Shown: positions 12,439 to 24,689 of the stretch, piece after piece
Numbering within the stretch: the first letter of the stretch is position 1
How the letters are laid out: the number at the start of each line of letters is the position of its first letter
Assembly: GCF_030272615.1 (NCBI RefSeq)
Contig: NC_081411.1
Coordinates: 182,798,977-182,862,976 of the forward strand
Reading direction: 5' to 3'
Source of the DNA: Cryptomeria japonica
Lineage: Eukaryota > Streptophyta > Pinopsida > Cupressales > Cupressaceae
Length of the DNA: 64,000 bases
The notes under the pieces: generated by a model
Told to the model about the DNA's origin: nothing
What the model saw: only the letters and a program-made list of their open reading frames with translations
The model's database searches: none
Translations under genes and position numbers: made by a program

Positions 12439-13618
12439 AATAGACTGAGTGACCTTTGTCCTATGCTGCAAATGTTTTGATGTGGTCTGATTTGCTAAAA
12501 CAATGACTCTACCTCTAACACTGCCTGGAGACTAAATCCTTCCCAGCGTCCAACCCTAACTGTGTATACTAGCTAGAATGGCACGACTGACTACAGGGAC
12601 AACAAGATTGATGACAACCACCAATGGATATTCTGATTTTCTATTGTGTTCCTCCAAATTCGCCCTACAAACTAGATTTCTTAGTTTTCTCCTCTGAAAA
12701 AGGCCCTTCTTCTTTTTCCAATCTCAGATATGCAGAAAATTCAATCCACAAAGGGGTGGGATTTCATCCATCACTTGACTTATCCAAGAGCCTACATTCT
12801 TGAACACGACAATTGTTGAAGAACTCACATGCAGAGATCTATCATCAAAACTCATAAATTAAAATACCTGGAATGAGTAAAAATGGCTCCCAACCTCTAC
12901 TTTATTCATCTCAATTTTCGCTCCTAAAAGAGTTCAATATTTTCCCTCCTCACTTTGCTTGAACTTCATTTATTTTAATAACTTAGGTAAAGTTTATTAA
13001 CTTAGGCAAAGTTTATTAAAAAATCATCCTCCAAAATGGATCCATGAGGGGTTTTATTCATCAACAAGGGGCCAAAAAATATTAAGCTACAACTTATGAG
13101 TTGCAATGTCTATGGAAGAAGGCCTTAGGACTTTATTTTAATTTTATAATAATCACAAGTGATTACATTTTTCACTTAATTAATAATTTATTAAAATGAA
13201 ACTTAAGAAATAATTAATTTATTTCCAATTTATTCAAACTTGCTTGTCTGGACTCTGTTTCAAGTTCTGTCTAAAGACACTTGTCCACTAATGTCACCTG
13301 TCCATTGTTAGCTAACTGGTAGTGCCCTCCTAATATGTAGAATCCCTCCTAAAAAATAGGAACTATGGGCCACATTTTGGTTGCTCTTTCTTTGTTTTTC
13401 TATCAAGCAATTAAATCATGTCAATATTATTTTTCTTTGGTTTCATTTCTGTTGAAGAAGACATCTAAGTTATGATGTGTGGGCTAACCCCCTTTATTTT
13501 TCCTCTTTGGCTTGATCTTTTTCGGAGATGACTATGTTTTGCTCCCTCATTGCCTACCACAATATTATCATCCTATGTTTTTCTCCGTAATGGAAAAGAT
13601 TGAACCCATCATTCAAAT

Positions 13619-14009
13619 TTAATATCTCTTTCTCATTGAAACAAAGAAACCAAGATATTTCATGCATACACAAATTTTTTGTTTCATAAAATGACTAAGA
13701 ATCTTAATGAGATGTGGAAGACCTGAAACCTCTCCACATGATACACCCTTGAATTGATTGTTATTCCATGAGAGTGTGCCTATATATATCTTCAAATAAT
13801 CTTTGGTGAGGTGATAGTCGAATCTACATGATTCCTCTATCAACGTCATTATGCAAGTTGGAAATAATATTTACCACCATTATTAACATGCACATTGCTC
13901 TTGTTGGAAACATTTCATCTGGATTTCTTTGTTTGAAAAATGCCCACTTTCCATAGAAAACTCTCAGCTCTTCATTACAGTTGTTGTTCATCACCATGGA
14001 ATTAACCAA
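13619..14009 (-). other. Conserved short reading frame in the U3 side of LTR A
   Basis: Two overlapping minus-strand frames give a translation containing MVMNNN and later EMFPTRAMCMLIMVVN. The same frame is open in LTR B (22014-22235) and LTR C (30154-30393), with good residue conservation (EMFPTR, DVDRGIM). I do not recognise the family. Conservation may only reflect recent shared descent of the LTRs, so translation is not implied. Confidence 0.3.
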
Positions 14010-14577
14010 TATTTCTAAAATGTAATTCTTTTATTTGTGTTTTGATTAGGACAATTAGAATATTTTTAATTTTTAATTTAAAATAATATATATAAATAAT
14101 AATTTAAATATTTAAGGTAAAATATTTATTTTATCTTAAAAAATCATTTTAAATCCAAGTGAAATTGTTATACTTTTATTCTTATTTAAGTTTTAATAGA
14201 AATAAAAAAATATAATATAATACATCTGCTAATAAAATAATATAGTATTTATAAATTAAAATAATATTTAAATAATATAATTTATAAACAAAAATATTAG
14301 GATCATTTTTTATATCATTTTCACAAGTACCTAATTTTTGTAAGAGAAGAGCCAAACAATTATATAGTCATTTATTTAGTCATTTTTATTTGTGTGATCT
14401 CACCCGATGACCAAATTAGTCATTTATTTAGTCATTCATAGCTTTTTTGTTAGCAATTACTAAAATTTGGTCTCGTGACTAAAATTTTTGGTCATGTATT
14501 CATTTATTGGCCATATTTCTACTAGTGATATGAATGTGAAAAAACAATATTGCAAAGAAAGAGAAATATCTCCAATA

Positions 14578-14592
14578 GATTCCCCCTAAGAT
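14578..14592 (-). promoter_or_regulatory. Polypurine tract (plus-strand primer), internal 1
   Basis: On minus the sequence TTAGGGGGAATC abuts the start of the 3' LTR. Internal 3 has TTAGGGGGAGTC at the same place. It would prime second-strand synthesis during reverse transcription. Confidence 0.7.
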
Positions 14593-14828
14593 CAAGCAGA
14601 TAAAGTAGTTTTTCACATGCTTCTCTCCCCCTTTGATAGCAATGCCAAAGATCTCAAAGTAGAAAACCAAACTCACTCTCCCACATAGATAAGAAAGTCA
14701 TAATTCTCTCCCCCTAAAACATATAACCAATCCAACAAAATAATCCACCAAAGGAACAACACCAAACCATCAACCCGGATAGAAGGATAAGGCTCTGAGA
14801 TCCACCGGATTGATGCATCTCAATGCAT

Positions 14829-16340
14829 TTAGTTCTCATCAAGAGGGGTAGATACCCCTAACTTGTCTCTCAAATAGACAAATTTATCTGTAGGCAAAGG
14901 CTTAGTGAAAATATTAGCAATATGTTCCTTTGTAGATACATACTTCAGTTGAACTTCCTCTACACTAACTTTTTTTCTCGGGAAATGATATTTAATTGAT
15001 ACATGTTTAGTCTTTGAACATTGCATTAAATTGCTTGACATGTTAATAGCACTCGAATTATTACAATCTATGATGGTAGGATCATCATAGATAACTCAAA
15101 TATCCTTCAACATTTGCTTCATCGAAACTACTTGAGTGCAGCTACCAACAACAACAATGTACTCAGCTTCAGCAGTAGATAAGGACATTAAATCTTGTTT
15201 CTTTCTTGCCCATGAAACCAATTTCTTACCCAAAAATAATGCACCACCATAGGTACTCTTCCAGTCATCAACATCACCAACCCAATCAGCATCAGTGTAA
15301 GAACATAAGATGAATTTATCATTCCTCGGATACTACAAACCATAATCTACAATCCCCTTCAAATATTTAAATATTCTCTTCATCACAATGACATAACTCT
15401 CTTTCGAATCATCTCGGTATCTAGCAGCCATGTACACAACATGCATAATGTCAGGCCTAGTTTGAGTAAGATATAACAATCCACCAAGCATAGATCTGTA
15501 CAAAATCTTATTAGCTTTCGAAGATTCATCACTTTTAGATAATTTGCAGCTAGTCACCATAGGAGTTCCAACCAGTTTGGAGTCACCCAACCCAAAATTC
15601 TTCAATAATTCCTTCACATATTTAGTTTGAGATATAAAAATAGCTTTTCTAGTCTATGAAATCTACAAACCTAAAAAAAATACATTTTTCCTATCATAGA
15701 CATCTCAAATTCTTTCTACATATCACTAGCAAAATTCATACTCAAGTTATCATCTCCTCTAAAGATAATATCATCAAAAAAGACTTCAATAATTAAGATG
15801 TTATCATTATCAATATTAACGTATAGAATACTATCAGCAGTACATTTATTAAATCCCAATTTCAACAAATATTTATCCAATCTAGCATACAAGGCTCTAA
15901 GGGGCTTGTTTCAATCCATAAAGAGCTTTCTTCAGTTTGTACACCATGTCTCCATCATCTGATAATAAAATTCCATTAGGTTGCTCAATGTAGACTTCTT
16001 CCTCAAGATCACCATTCAAAAAGGCAGATTTGACATCCATTTGATATACCTTAAAATATTTATAGGCAACATATACAAGCAACCGTGCAATAGATCCAAG
16101 TGTAGCTACTAGAGCAAAAGTATCCTATTAATAAATCCCTTCTTTCTATGAATATTTTTTGCATACTTGTCTTTCTTTATTTCTAACTACTTCATTTCCT
16201 TCATTCAATTTATTCTTGAATACCCATTTAGCATCAATAACATTCTTATCTTTAGGTCTAGGGACAAGTTCCCATGTGTTATTCTTCTCAATCTAATCTA
16301 ATTATTCTTACATAGCTCTCATCCAATTTTTATCTTTCTA
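14829..16340 (-). pseudogene. Reverse transcriptase / RNase H part of family-1 pol, copy 1
   Basis: On minus, the RVT_2 core begins near 16330. The segment 15897-16082 reads YQMDVKSAFLNGDLEEEVY and KKALYGLKQAP, the hallmark of copia RT. The catalytic loop near 15790 reads FFDDIIF in place of the usual YVDD, keeping both aspartates. Further on, 15333-15617 holds the linker to RNase H (LVGTPMV, LYLTQTRPDIMH), and 14829-15041 holds the C-terminal end (KTKHVSIKYHF, EHIANIFTKPL) with the natural stop after DEN. Several in-frame stops and frameshifts divide the domain, so no full polyprotein can be made. Family identity is certain; inactivity is clear from the interruptions. Confidence 0.92.
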
Positions 16341-16699
16341 AGCTTCAACAACATCTTTAGGTTCATTTTTAGAAATCAAACATACCTCTTAAGAAATTAT
16401 CCTTCTTCTAGGCATCACACCTTTATTTTTATCTCCAATAATCTGATTTTCTGAATGATTCAATCTTACATACCTCATAGTCTTCTAATTGTTCTTATTT
16501 TCAGGTTCCTACACCTCTCCATTGACAACAACAACATCTGGATTAACAGTCTCTTCTGGAACATTCTACTTCAATTCCTCAGTTTTGAATAGGTGTTATA
16601 CCAATGTCCTGACCATCATCATATCCACTTACTTTGATCTCTTTTCCAAGGGTCTCATCAACCTTCACATTTTCACTCTCTATTATCTTTCTTTGTCTC

Positions 16700-17800
16700 T
16701 ACATTCCTTCATCACTCCTTGCATCAAAATTTCATATATCTTCATCTCTCTTGATATAACACTTGCTACCAAATATTTTGAAATATCTTACAGTATCAAT
16801 ATGACCAAACCATAGCTCATAAGGAGTCTTAACGGTATCACAATTTTATGTGAATTAGTTGAATGTGTAAACAACAGTGCTAATAACTTCTCTCTAGTAG
16901 ATCTTCAGAACATTCCCTTTGGTTCTTGGAGTAGATAATTGTCTTCTAATCCCATGCTTCTCACATAGTGAATAAAACTCACTAGAATAAAATTATCCTC
17001 TTCTGTCAAATCTTAGACATTTCACCTTCAATCCTATCTCAGTCTCAACATTTGCTTTGAATATCTAGAACTTGTCTAATGCTTCAGATTTCTCCTTCAA
17101 AAAGACAACCCACATCATCCTAGAATAACCATTAATTAGCGGCATGAAATAATTGTCACCTTGCACATTTCTAACATTTCTAGGTCCACATAGGTCAATA
17201 TGCACAAGATCTAGCTAACCATCAGATGTATATTGTTTTCTCTTGAAAGAAATTCTTGTTTGCTTACCCAATTGACATTATTTACATACTAGATTAGTAG
17301 GCTTAACAATTTTAGGCAAATCTCTAATAGCTTGAGTAGAACTGATCGTAATCATTGAATCACAGTTAACATAACACATTCTCCTATACCATAACCAACT
17401 TTCATCAATATGACCAATCAAGCAACGTCTCTCATCAGCATCCAAATGAAAGATATTACCTTCTTTTTTAGTTCCAGATGCAATCTCTTTACCAGAGGCA
17501 TTTAGGATCTTGCATTTACCATTCTTGAATTGTAAATCATAACATTTATCAACCATCTATCCAACACTCAAAAGATTATGCTTCAAACCTTTAACATACA
17601 AGACATCATTAATATTATTCTTACCATCAAAGGAAATAGAGCCTCTACCATAGATCACACAACATTTGTCATCTCCAAATCTTACTATTCTGCCATTATA
17701 GCTTTCCATACTCATGATTTTTCTTTTATCAGTAGTCATATGATTTGAAAAACCACTGTCAATTACCCATTAATTTTTTTCTTCAACTTTAGCAGCTAAA
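16700..17800 (-). pseudogene. Protease / integrase part of family-1 pol, copy 1
   Basis: On minus, the retropepsin motif WVIDSGFSNHMT lies near 17745-17775, just after a stop that replaces the preceding residue. The pre-integrase zinc-binding segment (LWYRRMCYVNCDSM) is at about 17350-17390; its first His is Tyr. The integrase core follows near 16980-17200. Compared with copy 2, roughly 80 bp are missing around 16918, which removes the 'PQENG..ER' segment carrying the third catalytic acid. Another deletion of about 50 bp lies near 16700. The copy is therefore incapable of integration even apart from its stops. Confidence 0.88.
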
Positions 17801-18919
17801 TCTTTCTCCTCAATAGTGTTGCTAGTGGAATCACCAAGTACCGATCCATGTTCATTGATAGCAATAAACACAACTTTGTCTCCTTCTGATTCTTTATTTG
17901 TTAAACCTTCATCAATAGCATAATAGAAGTTCTTCTTATTCTTATACTTTTGGTTAGACTTGTAAGCCCTATCATACTTCTCATGCTTCTGAGGTCTATC
18001 ATTTCTATCACACTTATCAAATTTATCATTCATATCATATTTAGACATTCTCTCCAGGCATCTAGAAGCAAAATATCCTATCTTATTACAACAGATACAT
18101 TTCAGAGGCAATTTCATATCATACTTATCGGCTCCTTTAGACAATCTCTAGGAAATCAATGCTTCAAACTCATCTAGTTCTCTTTCTTGCTCTTCCATCT
18201 CTCTTATCTCATTTTCATAACTGGATATTTGGCATTCTTCAGGATCATACTTCTTCTTTCTGGATATAGATTCTCTAAATGTTGTCTTAGACTTTCCATG
18301 TGATTCACCAAATTTTCTCATCTCAAATGCAGAAATCTTTCCAACTAGTATATCTCTTGTTATAGTACTTACACTCCAAATCCTATCAATACCAACTACC
18401 TTATGTTTGTAAGCAAGGAGAAAATATCTCATCACCTTAGCAACAATTTCATCTTCTTCAAGGGTTCCACCAACACATTTGATACCTAGGTCATGATCAT
18501 TCACCTTAGACATGAAAGTGTTTATGTTGTCATCTTCTCCTATCCTCAACATCTCATACTTCCCTTTCAAGCTCTAGAACTTAGCAACTTTCACTAATTT
18601 ATCTCGTTCATACAGGGTCTCAAGATTCTCCCAGATCTCATATGTGGTGTAAAGTCCCATTACATTTGTCATCTCTGAGTCAATCAATTCACTCAGCAAT
18701 GCTTTCTTATCTCTAATATTATTTTCAGCTTCCTTGATCTCATCAGCAATAACTGTTCCATTCTAAGGAACATAATAGACATTCATAGTAATCTTCCAAT
18801 AATATTCTCCAAGACATCTTAAGTGCACCTCCATCCAGTTCTTCTATATAGCATAGTTACTACCATCAAATCTTAGACTCTTCTTCTTAAAGATAACAGT
18901 TCCACTTCCAGTTGCCATC
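17770..18919 (-). pseudogene. gag of copia family 1, copy 1
   Basis: This region specifies a nucleocapsid-like Gag. The likely start is the ATG at 18919 (MATGSGTVIFKKKSLRFDG), about 40 bp after the PBS. The UBN2-like body contains LRCLGEYYWKI and KGKYEMLRIGEDDNINTFM. The zinc knuckle follows at about 18040-18085 as CICCNKIGYFASRC, in which the canonical His is Tyr. Premature stops sit at NYAI*KNW, at KF*SLKG and at IS*RLSKG; the last two also occur in both other copies. A Lys/Asp/Tyr-rich basic tail leads to the protease. Confidence 0.9.
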
Positions 18920-18956
18920 ACATATCACCTCACGCAGTTAAGATTCTTTGTGAGCA

Positions 18957-18974
18957 TCTAGCTTTGATAGTAAT
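18957..18974 (-). promoter_or_regulatory. Primer-binding site, internal 1
   Basis: On minus, ATTACTATCAAAGC follows the LTR end TAACA. It is a mutated form of TTGGTATCAGAGC, the complement of initiator methionine tRNA used by plant copia elements. Copy 2 has ATTGATATCAAAGC at the same place. Confidence 0.75.
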
Positions 18975-21900
18975 TGTTAGAAATAACAATGAAGGAAAAC
19001 TACTCGAGGGGGGTGAGTCTGATGATATGATGAAAAAAAAAGGATCTTGTCAGCTACTTAGAAGGGCGGGGTGAATCAGTAGATAGAAAAAATGATAAAA
19101 CTTCACCAATGTCATAATCAATCTCTCAAAGTAAACTTAGAACTATCAATGCAATTGTTAGGTTGCACAACTAATGGGTCCTCTCCCCTATCCTCTTAGA
19201 ATTTGGTTCACCATCAATCTTTGGTGTGATCAATAGAGAATCTATACTAACCACCAACAAAATAAAACAACGAAATGTTGCACCAAAGAAAGACAAGAAA
19301 GCCCAACACAAGAGCTAGAGAGAAAAATGTTGTGCCAATGAAAGGAAATAGCCAACCCACAACAACGAAAGAACAAAAAAGGACACAATTTTGTTATAAA
19401 TCTTATACCCATTTTATTTTCAAATATAATATTAATATAGATTTGAGAATGTTTTCAATGGGATATTGTCAATTGTTGGAAAAAAAATTTAGGATGTCAA
19501 GTAGCTATTAATTTTTAATGGGAATCCTCTTCATGGGTATGGACTCAATAGCGAGATTCTTGCAAAATATGAAAGCTTAGAAATTCAACAGAGACATCCA
19601 ATAGATGGTAGAAACATTTTAAACCATTCCATGGTATCTTATTGAGATGGAGTTAAAAGAAGGGCATGTTCATGCTAAACTACCTTTAGAATGGCCATAA
19701 TGAAAGAAAAAGAAAATTTTGTTTTCAAGTGAAAACAAAGTGGTCAGTAATGGTTATGCATATTACAAATACAAACCTTACAATATGTAAATTATTTACA
19801 TACTAGAACAGGTCATTTTTTATGTTTTAGGATTATATTTGTACAACATACAAAATAGTGAAAAATGTAATACAAACACTCAACTCACAAGCCATAACCA
19901 TCCAGAAAACAATCTGATTCTTTTGGTTATTAGGGTTAAGGTCATTTTGTTCACTTAGAATCCTTTGTCTTTCCTAAGCTCCTTCCAATCTCAAAACCTC
20001 ATCTCATTGTTTTGCCATCTTTTCTTTTTCCCTGCAAGCACGTCTTCATTTTGAGAGAGGGCGTCATCTCTCTATTTTTGTAGAGCATTTATTTTCTTGG
20101 CTCTGAATCTCTAAACCCATTATGTAACTATCTTTGGTTGTCTTATGACTGAGAGTTCTGATATTTTCACTAAGTCTTTTTCTAAGTTTTGATTTTTGCA
20201 AAGTTTTGATATTTTTTTGTGGTTTTGTAATTTGTTAGGATTTGTTGAACTTAAAATAGAAACTATGAATAGTGCTGAAAATAACTTTAGTATTTTACTG
20301 TTAACAATCAGACTACAGTAACCTAACTTTGGTGCTAGATAATCTATTAGATACTGATTTTATTTCAAATTACAAGAAAAACAAAAGGAACCCGTACTAG
20401 GAAATTCAATGCTGACCTTATGGAGGTTTTACAATTAATTTGTTGCTGAACTGGGTAAGATGACTATTGTTGAACTAGGCAAGATGACTGTTGTTGATGA
20501 TATGTTTGACTTGAGTGTTATTATTGCTAAAAACCCTCTCTTTTGGGCACTAAACTACCTCCTTAGCCTCCCACATCCAATCTTGGTGTTGTGTGACTGT
20601 TGTGGAGGGTGAAAATAGACTAAGTGACCTTTGTCCTATGCTGCAAATGTTTTGATGTGGTTTGATTTGCTAAAATAATAGCTCTACCTTTAACACTTCC
20701 TGGAGACTAAATCTTTCCTAGCATCAAACCCTAACTTTGTATGCTAGCTAGAATGGTATGACTGGCTACAGGGACAAAAAGATTGATGACAACCACCAAT
20801 GGATATTATGATTTTCTATGGTGTTCATTCAAATTTTCCCTACAAACCAAATTTATTGGTTTTATCCTCTAAAAGAAACCATTCTTCTTTTTCCAATCTT
20901 AGATGTGTTAAAACTTTGATCCACAAAGGGGTGGGATTTCATCCATTACTTGACTTCTCCAAGAGGCTGCGTTCTTGAACACCACACTTGTTGAAGAACT
21001 CACATGTAGAGATCCATCATCAAAACTCATAAATTAAAATACCTCGAATGAATGAAAAATGGCCCCCAACCTCTCCTTTATTCATCTCAATTTTCGCTCC
21101 AAAAAGAGTTCAAGATTTTCCCTCCTCACTTTGCTTGAACTTGATTTATTTTAATAACTCAGGTAAAGTTTATTAATTTAGGCAAAGTTTATTAATAAAT
21201 CATCCTCCAAAGTGGGTCCATGAGGGGTTTTATTCATCAACAAGGTGCCAAAAAATATTAAGCTACAAATTATGAGTTGCAATGTCTAGGGAAGAGGGCC
21301 TTAGGACTTTATTTTAATTTTATAATAATCACAAGTGATTACATTTTTCACTTAATTAATAATTTATTAAAATCAAACTTAAGAAATAATTATTTTATTT
21401 CCAATTTATTCCAACTTGCTTGTCTAGATTCTGATTCAAGTTCTATCTGAAGACACTTGTCCACTGATGTCACCTATCCATTGTCAGCTAACTGGTAGTG
21501 CCATCCTAAAATGTAGGATCCCTCCTATAAAATAGGAACTATGGGCCACATTTTGTTGTTTTTTCTTTTTTTTTTGCTATCAAGCAATTAAATCATGTCA
21601 ATATTATTCTCCTTTGGTTGCATTTCTAGTGAAGAAGACATCTAAGTTGTGATGTGTGGGTTAAACCCCTTTATTTTTCCTCTTTGGCTTGATCTTTTCA
21701 GAGATGATTATGTTTTTCTCCCTCATTATGTACTACACTATTATCATCTTATTACTATGTTTTTCTCAGTAATGGAAAAGCTTGAACCCATCATTTAGAT
21801 TTAATATCTATTTCTCACTGAAACAAAGAAAGCAAGAAATTTCATGCATACACAAATTTTCCTTTTCATAAAATGACAAAGAAGCTTAATGGGATGTGGA

Positions 21901-22776
21901 AGACCTGAAACCTCTCCACATGATACACCCTTGGATTGATTGTTTAACTGCTTGTAAACTCAGAATTCCATGAAGGTTTGCCTATATATATCTTGAAATA
22001 ATTGTTGGTGAAGTCATAGTCGAATCCACATGATTCCTCTATCAACGTCCTTATGCAAGTTGAAATTAATATTTACCACCATAATTAACATGCACATTGC
22101 TCTTGTTGGAAACATTTCATTTGGAGTTCTTTGTTTGCAAAATGCCCACTTTCCATTGAAAACTCCTAGCTTTTCATTAGAGTTGTTGTTCATCACCATG
22201 GAATTAAACAATATTTCTAAAATGTAATTTTTCAATTTATGTTTTAATTAAGACAATTAGAATATTCTTAATTTTTAATTTAAGATAATATATAAAGTAT
22301 AATTTCAATATTTAAGGTAAAATATTTATTTTATCTTTAAAAAAAGTTATAAATCCAAGTGAAAATGTTATACTTTTATCTTATTAAATTTTTAATAGAA
22401 ATAAAAAAATATAATATAATACATCTGCTAAAAAAATAATATAGTTTTTATAAATTAAAATAATATTTAAATAATATAATTTACAAAACAAATATTAGGA
22501 TCACTTTTTTATATCATTTCCACAAGTACCTAATATTTTTAAGAGAAGAGCCAAACAATTATATAGTCATTTATTTACTTATTTTTATTTGTGTGATCTC
22601 ATCCGATGACCAAATTAGTCATTTATTTTGTCATTCATAGCTTTTTTGTTAACAATTACTAAAATTTGGTCTCATGACTAAAACTTTTGGGCATGTACTC
22701 ATTTATTGGCCATATTTCTACTAGTGACATGAATGTAAAAAAAAATTAATGCAAAGAAAGAAAAATATCTCCAACA
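18975..22776 (-). mobile_element. LTR B of copia family 1
   Basis: This LTR is about 3.80 kb, from TGTTAGAAATAACAATG (plus, 18975) to TCCAACA (22776). On minus it starts TGTTGGAGATA and ends TAACA. It serves as 5' LTR of internal 1 and 3' LTR of internal 2. It has the uninterrupted target site GAGGGTGAA of the foldback element near 20607. In the PBS-proximal 450 bp it shares private bases with LTR D (GGTTGCACAAC, GGGTCCTCTCCCCTATCC), not with A or C. It includes coiled-coil-like coding text near 20030-20180 and the U3 frame at 22014-22235. Confidence 0.88.
20030..20180 (-). pseudogene. Coiled-coil-like coding text in LTR B
   Basis: This is the homologue of the segment in LTR A. The frame reads KKINALQK then a stop, then RDDALSQNEDVLA; a shifted frame downstream gives Asp/Glu/Leu/Arg-rich text with SEQNDLNPNNQ. 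The reading is broken by one stop and an apparent frameshift. The parent gene is unknown. Confidence 0.35.
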
Positions 22777-22959
22777 GACTCCCTGTAAGATGAAGCAAAT
22801 AAAGCAGTTTTTCACATGCTTCTCTCCCCCTTTGATACCAATGCCAAAGATCTCAAAATAGAAAACCAAACTACTCCACCAAAGGAACAACACCAACTCA
22901 TCAACCTAGATAGAATGATAAGGCTATGAAATCCACCGGATTGATGCATCTAAATGCAT

Positions 22960-24500
22960 TTAGTTCTCATCAGGAGGGGTAGATACCCCTAACTTGTCTC
23001 TCAAATAGACAAATTTATCTGCAAGTAAAGGCTTAGTGAAAATGTTAGCAATGTGTTCCTTTGTAGGTACATACTTCATCTTAACTTCCTCTAAACTGAC
23101 TTTTTCTCTCAAAAAATGATATTTAATTGATACATGTTTAGTCTTTGAATGTTGAACTAAATTCTTTGACATGTTAATAGCACTGGAATTATCACAATTT
23201 TTTATGGTAGGATCATCCTAGATAACTCTAATATCCTTCAACATTTGCTTCATCCAAACTACCTGAGTGGAGCTACCAACAATATCAATGTACTCAGATT
23301 CAACAGTAGATAAGGACACTAAATATTGTTTCTTTCTAGCCCATGAAACCAATTTCTTGCCCAAAAAGAATGCACCACCAAAGGTACTCTTTCATTCATC
23401 AACATCACTAGCCGAATCAGCATCAGTGTAAGAACATAATATGAAATCATCATTCCTCGGATTCCACAAACCATAATCCACAGTCCTATTCAAATATTTG
23501 AATATTCTCTTCACCGCCATGACATAACTCTCTTTCGGATCAGCTTGATATCTAACAACCATGCACACAACATGCATAATGTCAGACCTATTTTGAGTAA
23601 GATATAATAGTCTACCAACCATAGATCTGTACAAACTCTTATTATCTTTCAGAGATTCATCATTTTTAGATAATTTGCAACCAACCACCATAGGAGTTCC
23701 AACTGGTTTGGAGTCACCCAACCCAAACTTCTTCAATAATTCCTTCACATATTTAGTTTGAGATATAAAAATACCTTTTCGAGTCTATGAAATATACAAA
23801 CCTAAGAAACAATTCATTTCTCCTATCATAGACATCTCAAATTCTTTCTACATATCACTGGCAAAATTCATACTCAAGTTATCATCTCCTCCAAATATAA
23901 TATTATCAAAAAATACTTTAACAATTAAGATGATATCGTTATCAATTTTAAAGTATAGATTACTATCAACAGTACCTTTATTAAATCCCAATTTCAACAA
24001 ATATTTATCCAATCTAGCATATCAGGCTCTAGGGTCTTGTTTCAATCAATAAAGAGATTTCTTTAGTTTATACACCATGTCTCCATCATCTGGTAATGAA
24101 AATACATTAGGTTGCTCAATGTAGACTTCTTCCTCAAGTTCACAATTCAAAAAGGTAGATTTGGCATCCATTTGATATACCTTAAAATATTAATAGGCAG
24201 CATATGCAAGCAATAGTCCAACAGCTCCAAGTATAGCTACCAGATCAATAGTCTCCTATTAATCAATCTCTTCTTTCTGTGAATATTTTTTCCATACCAG
24301 TCTTTCTTTTTTTCTAACTACTTCATCAGTTTCATTCAATTTATTCCTGAATACCTATTTAGTATCAATAATATTCTTATCTTTAGGTCTAGGGACAAGA
24401 TCCCATGTGTTATTCTTATCAATCTGATCTAATTCTTCTTACATAGCTCTCATCCATTTTTTTATCTTTGTAAGCTTCAACAACATCTTTAGGTTCAATT
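22960..24500 (-). pseudogene. Reverse transcriptase / RNase H part of family-1 pol, copy 2
   Basis: On minus, the RT core near 24060-24200 is heavily interrupted but still readable as copia RVT_2 by comparison with copy 1. The catalytic loop at about 23895-23925 reads FFDNIIF, so the second aspartate of the YVDD pair is Asn. The stretch 23392-23748 carries VGTPMVVGCKLSK, LYLTQNRSDIMH and YTDADSASDVDE, where the RNase H start has lost the usual Trp. The C-terminal segment 22960-23172 carries KTKHVSIKYHF and EHIANIFTKPL, ending after DEN. The copy is dead from stops and a lost catalytic residue. Confidence 0.9.
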
Positions 24501-24689
24501 TTAGAAATCAAACACACCTCTTAAGAAGATAGCCTTCTTCTAGTCATCACACCTTTATTTTAACTCCAATAATCTGATTTTCTGAATGATTCAATCTTAC
24601 ATACCTCAAAGTCTTTCGATTGTTCTGATTTTCAGGTTACTACACATCTCCACCGACAACAACAACATCCTGATTAATAGTCTCTTCTA

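Larger units (their letters stand above)
8952..14577 (-). mobile_element. LTR A of copia family 1 (3' end of the tandem array)
   Basis: This is a long terminal repeat about 3.75 kb long once the 1.86-kb foldback insertion is removed. The plus-strand left end TGTTGGAAACAACAATG begins at 8960 and the right end TCCAATA at 14577 (TCCAACA in copy B). On minus it therefore starts TGTTGGAGATA-like and ends CCAACA. Its sequence recurs as LTR B and LTR C and partly as LTR D. In its PBS-proximal part the base differences ally it with LTR C, not B or D. Eight bases outside its end (8952-8959, ATATCAAT) match the internal side of the LTR C junction, so this is probably not a clean integration end. It contains a coiled-coil-like reading frame near 10008-10110. 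Confidence 0.85.
14578..18974 (-). mobile_element. Internal region 1 of copia family 1
   Basis: This is a 4.4-kb internal domain on minus between LTR B (its 5' LTR) and LTR A (its 3' LTR). The order is PBS, gag, protease, integrase, RT, RNase H, polypurine tract: the Ty1/copia order with integrase before RT. It is defective throughout. It resembles internal 3 more than internal 2 at many sites, including a shared stop at the Trp of 'AI-KNW' in gag and shared knuckle-flanking residues KFDKCDRNDR. Confidence 0.92.

Noticed and set aside
17950..18177. Hydrophobic plus-strand frames opposite gag (also at 26179-26541 and 34425-34664)
   Set aside because: They are antisense shadows of the Lys/Asp/Tyr-rich gag tail, which reads as Leu/Ile/Ser-rich on the other strand.
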